This document shows positions 6,075 through 6,550 of a stretch of 6,550 nucleotides of DNA, piece after piece. The DNA comes from Acidobacteriota bacterium. GTDB lineage: Bacteria > Acidobacteriota > Thermoanaerobaculia > Gp7-AA8. The stretch covers positions 1 to 6,550 of the forward strand of contig QHVX01000117.1 of assembly GCA_003222375.1 (NCBI GenBank). Direction: 5' to 3'. The notes under the pieces were generated by a model that saw only the letters and a program-made list of their open reading frames with translations, did not search any database and was not told where the DNA came from. Made by a program: the position numbers and the translations under genes. Numbering within the stretch: the stretch's first letter is position 1; the number at the start of each line of letters is the position of its first letter.

Positions 6075-6197
6075 GATCGCGCAGCGTTTCTCGACCGGAA
6101 CTGCGGGACAGATCGCGAGCTGCGGCAAGACATCGAGATCCTTCTCTCAAAGGAAAAGGAAGCCGGCAGTTTTCTCGAGACGGCACTGATTGAAGAC
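6075..6197 (+). other. Kinase N-terminal region without a usable start codon
   Basis: In the frame of the kinase that follows, this stretch reads DRAAFLDRNCGTDRELRQDI, then EILLSKEKEAGSFLETALIED. It resembles the leader region common before this type of Ser/Thr kinase (ERAAFLD..C..D.ELR.EVE.LL). The frame is open, but I find no ATG, GTG or TTG between 5940 and 6197. The next upstream candidate is GTG 5937, inside pnp, which would need a 74-bp overlap and an Ala/Ile-rich, low-complexity N-terminus. The first 25 or so residues usual for this leader are missing and the repeat hairpin stands in their place. Confidence 0.6.
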
Positions 6198-6550
6198 TTG
6201 ACGGCCAGCGTCACCACCGCCGGTCTCCTGGCCGGCCGCCGATTCGGACCGCATCGGATCGTGTCGCGATTAGGCGCGGGCGGGATGGGAGAAGTGTATC
6301 GGGCGCACGATGAGGAGCTCGGTCGGGATGTGGCCATCAAAACGTTGCCTCCTGAGTTCGCGCGCGACCCGGAGCGGATGGCGCGGTTCCGCCGCGAAGC
6401 ACGCACTCTCGCTTCATTGAACCATCCCAACATCGCAGCGATCTATGGACTCGAAGAATCGGGCGATGTCGATTGCCTGGTGCTCGAGCTGGTCGAGGGC
6501 GACACGCTTCGCGGTCCTCTGCCGGTCGACAAAGCACTCGATTACGCGCA
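6198..6550 (+). CDS. Ser/Thr protein kinase, N-terminal part (runs off the window)
   Basis: This is a Hanks-type (PknB-like) eukaryotic-like kinase, which would phosphorylate Ser/Thr on target proteins. Visible parts are FGPHRIVSRLGAGGMGEVYR (glycine loop, with ATG 6285 inside it), VAIKTL with the ATP-binding lysine codon at 6339, FRREARTLASLNHPNI with the helix-C glutamate, and the hinge-side CLVLELVEGDTL. The HRD catalytic loop and DFG motif lie beyond the window, so activity cannot be judged. TTG 6198 is taken as the first credible start because it still includes the whole kinase domain, but homology continues upstream to about 6075, so the true start is uncertain. The gene follows pnp on the same strand after a hairpin and is probably not functionally linked to it. 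Kinases with this loop and leader are numerous in Acidobacteriota. Confidence 0.85.
   Translation, partial: MTASVTTAGLLAGRRFGPHRIVSRLGAGGMGEVYRAHDEELGRDVAIKTLPPEFARDPERMARFRREARTLASLNHPNIAAIYGLEESGDVDCLVLELVEGDTLRGPLPVDKALDYA

Overview
The window looks like a piece of a GC-rich chromosome from an Acidobacteriota-like bacterium. This placement is an inference, resting on a Ser/Thr kinase with a GAGGMGEVYRA glycine loop, a secreted beta-rich protein with an IPTL-CTERM-like tail, and GTGCCG/CGGCAC and CCTGAGCGCAGCGAAGGATCT intergenic repeats. No rRNA or clade-specific marker is present to prove it. The two halves are transcribed divergently from a ~105-bp intergenic region at 3246-3350.

Left half (minus strand, read from 3245 down to 1) is a compact operon-like run. 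It starts with an M19 dipeptidase with all expected metal ligands (2097-3245). Next is an unrecognised 135-residue Cys-rich protein whose start overlaps the dipeptidase stop by 17 bp (1706-2113). Then comes a 473-residue secreted protein with signal peptide, beta-strand-rich passenger, Ig-like domain and IPTL-CTERM-like anchor, whose ATG abuts the previous stop as TAGATG (284-1705). Last is the 5' end of a paralogue of that protein, cut by the window edge (1-201). The paralogue carries a one-base deletion and lacks a normal start codon. Just upstream of it lies a short copy of the last codons and stop of the Cys-rich gene, which marks the edge of a tandem duplication.

Right half (plus strand) is the conserved rpsO-pnp pair: ribosomal protein uS15 from a TTG start (3351-3620) and polynucleotide phosphorylase (3797-6010). 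The 176 bases between them hold two strong inverted repeats, the first built from four GTGCCG units facing four CGGCAC units. This is where RNase III processing and PNPase autoregulation act in the E. coli rpsO-pnp transcript. The rpsO leader has a plausible promoter and a perfect 12-bp palindrome just before the Shine-Dalgarno.

Downstream of pnp is a hairpin made of a widespread-looking dispersed repeat (6022-6074). It runs straight into a Ser/Thr protein kinase that continues past the window edge. The kinase has a recognisable family N-terminal region (about 6075-6197) but no ATG, GTG or TTG in a credible position before it, so its 5' end appears to have been replaced by or fused to the repeat.

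I see no CRISPR array, transposase, tRNA or defence system. The most interesting signals are the tandem duplication with its captured gene tail, the rpsO-pnp intergenic hairpins, and the repeat-kinase junction.
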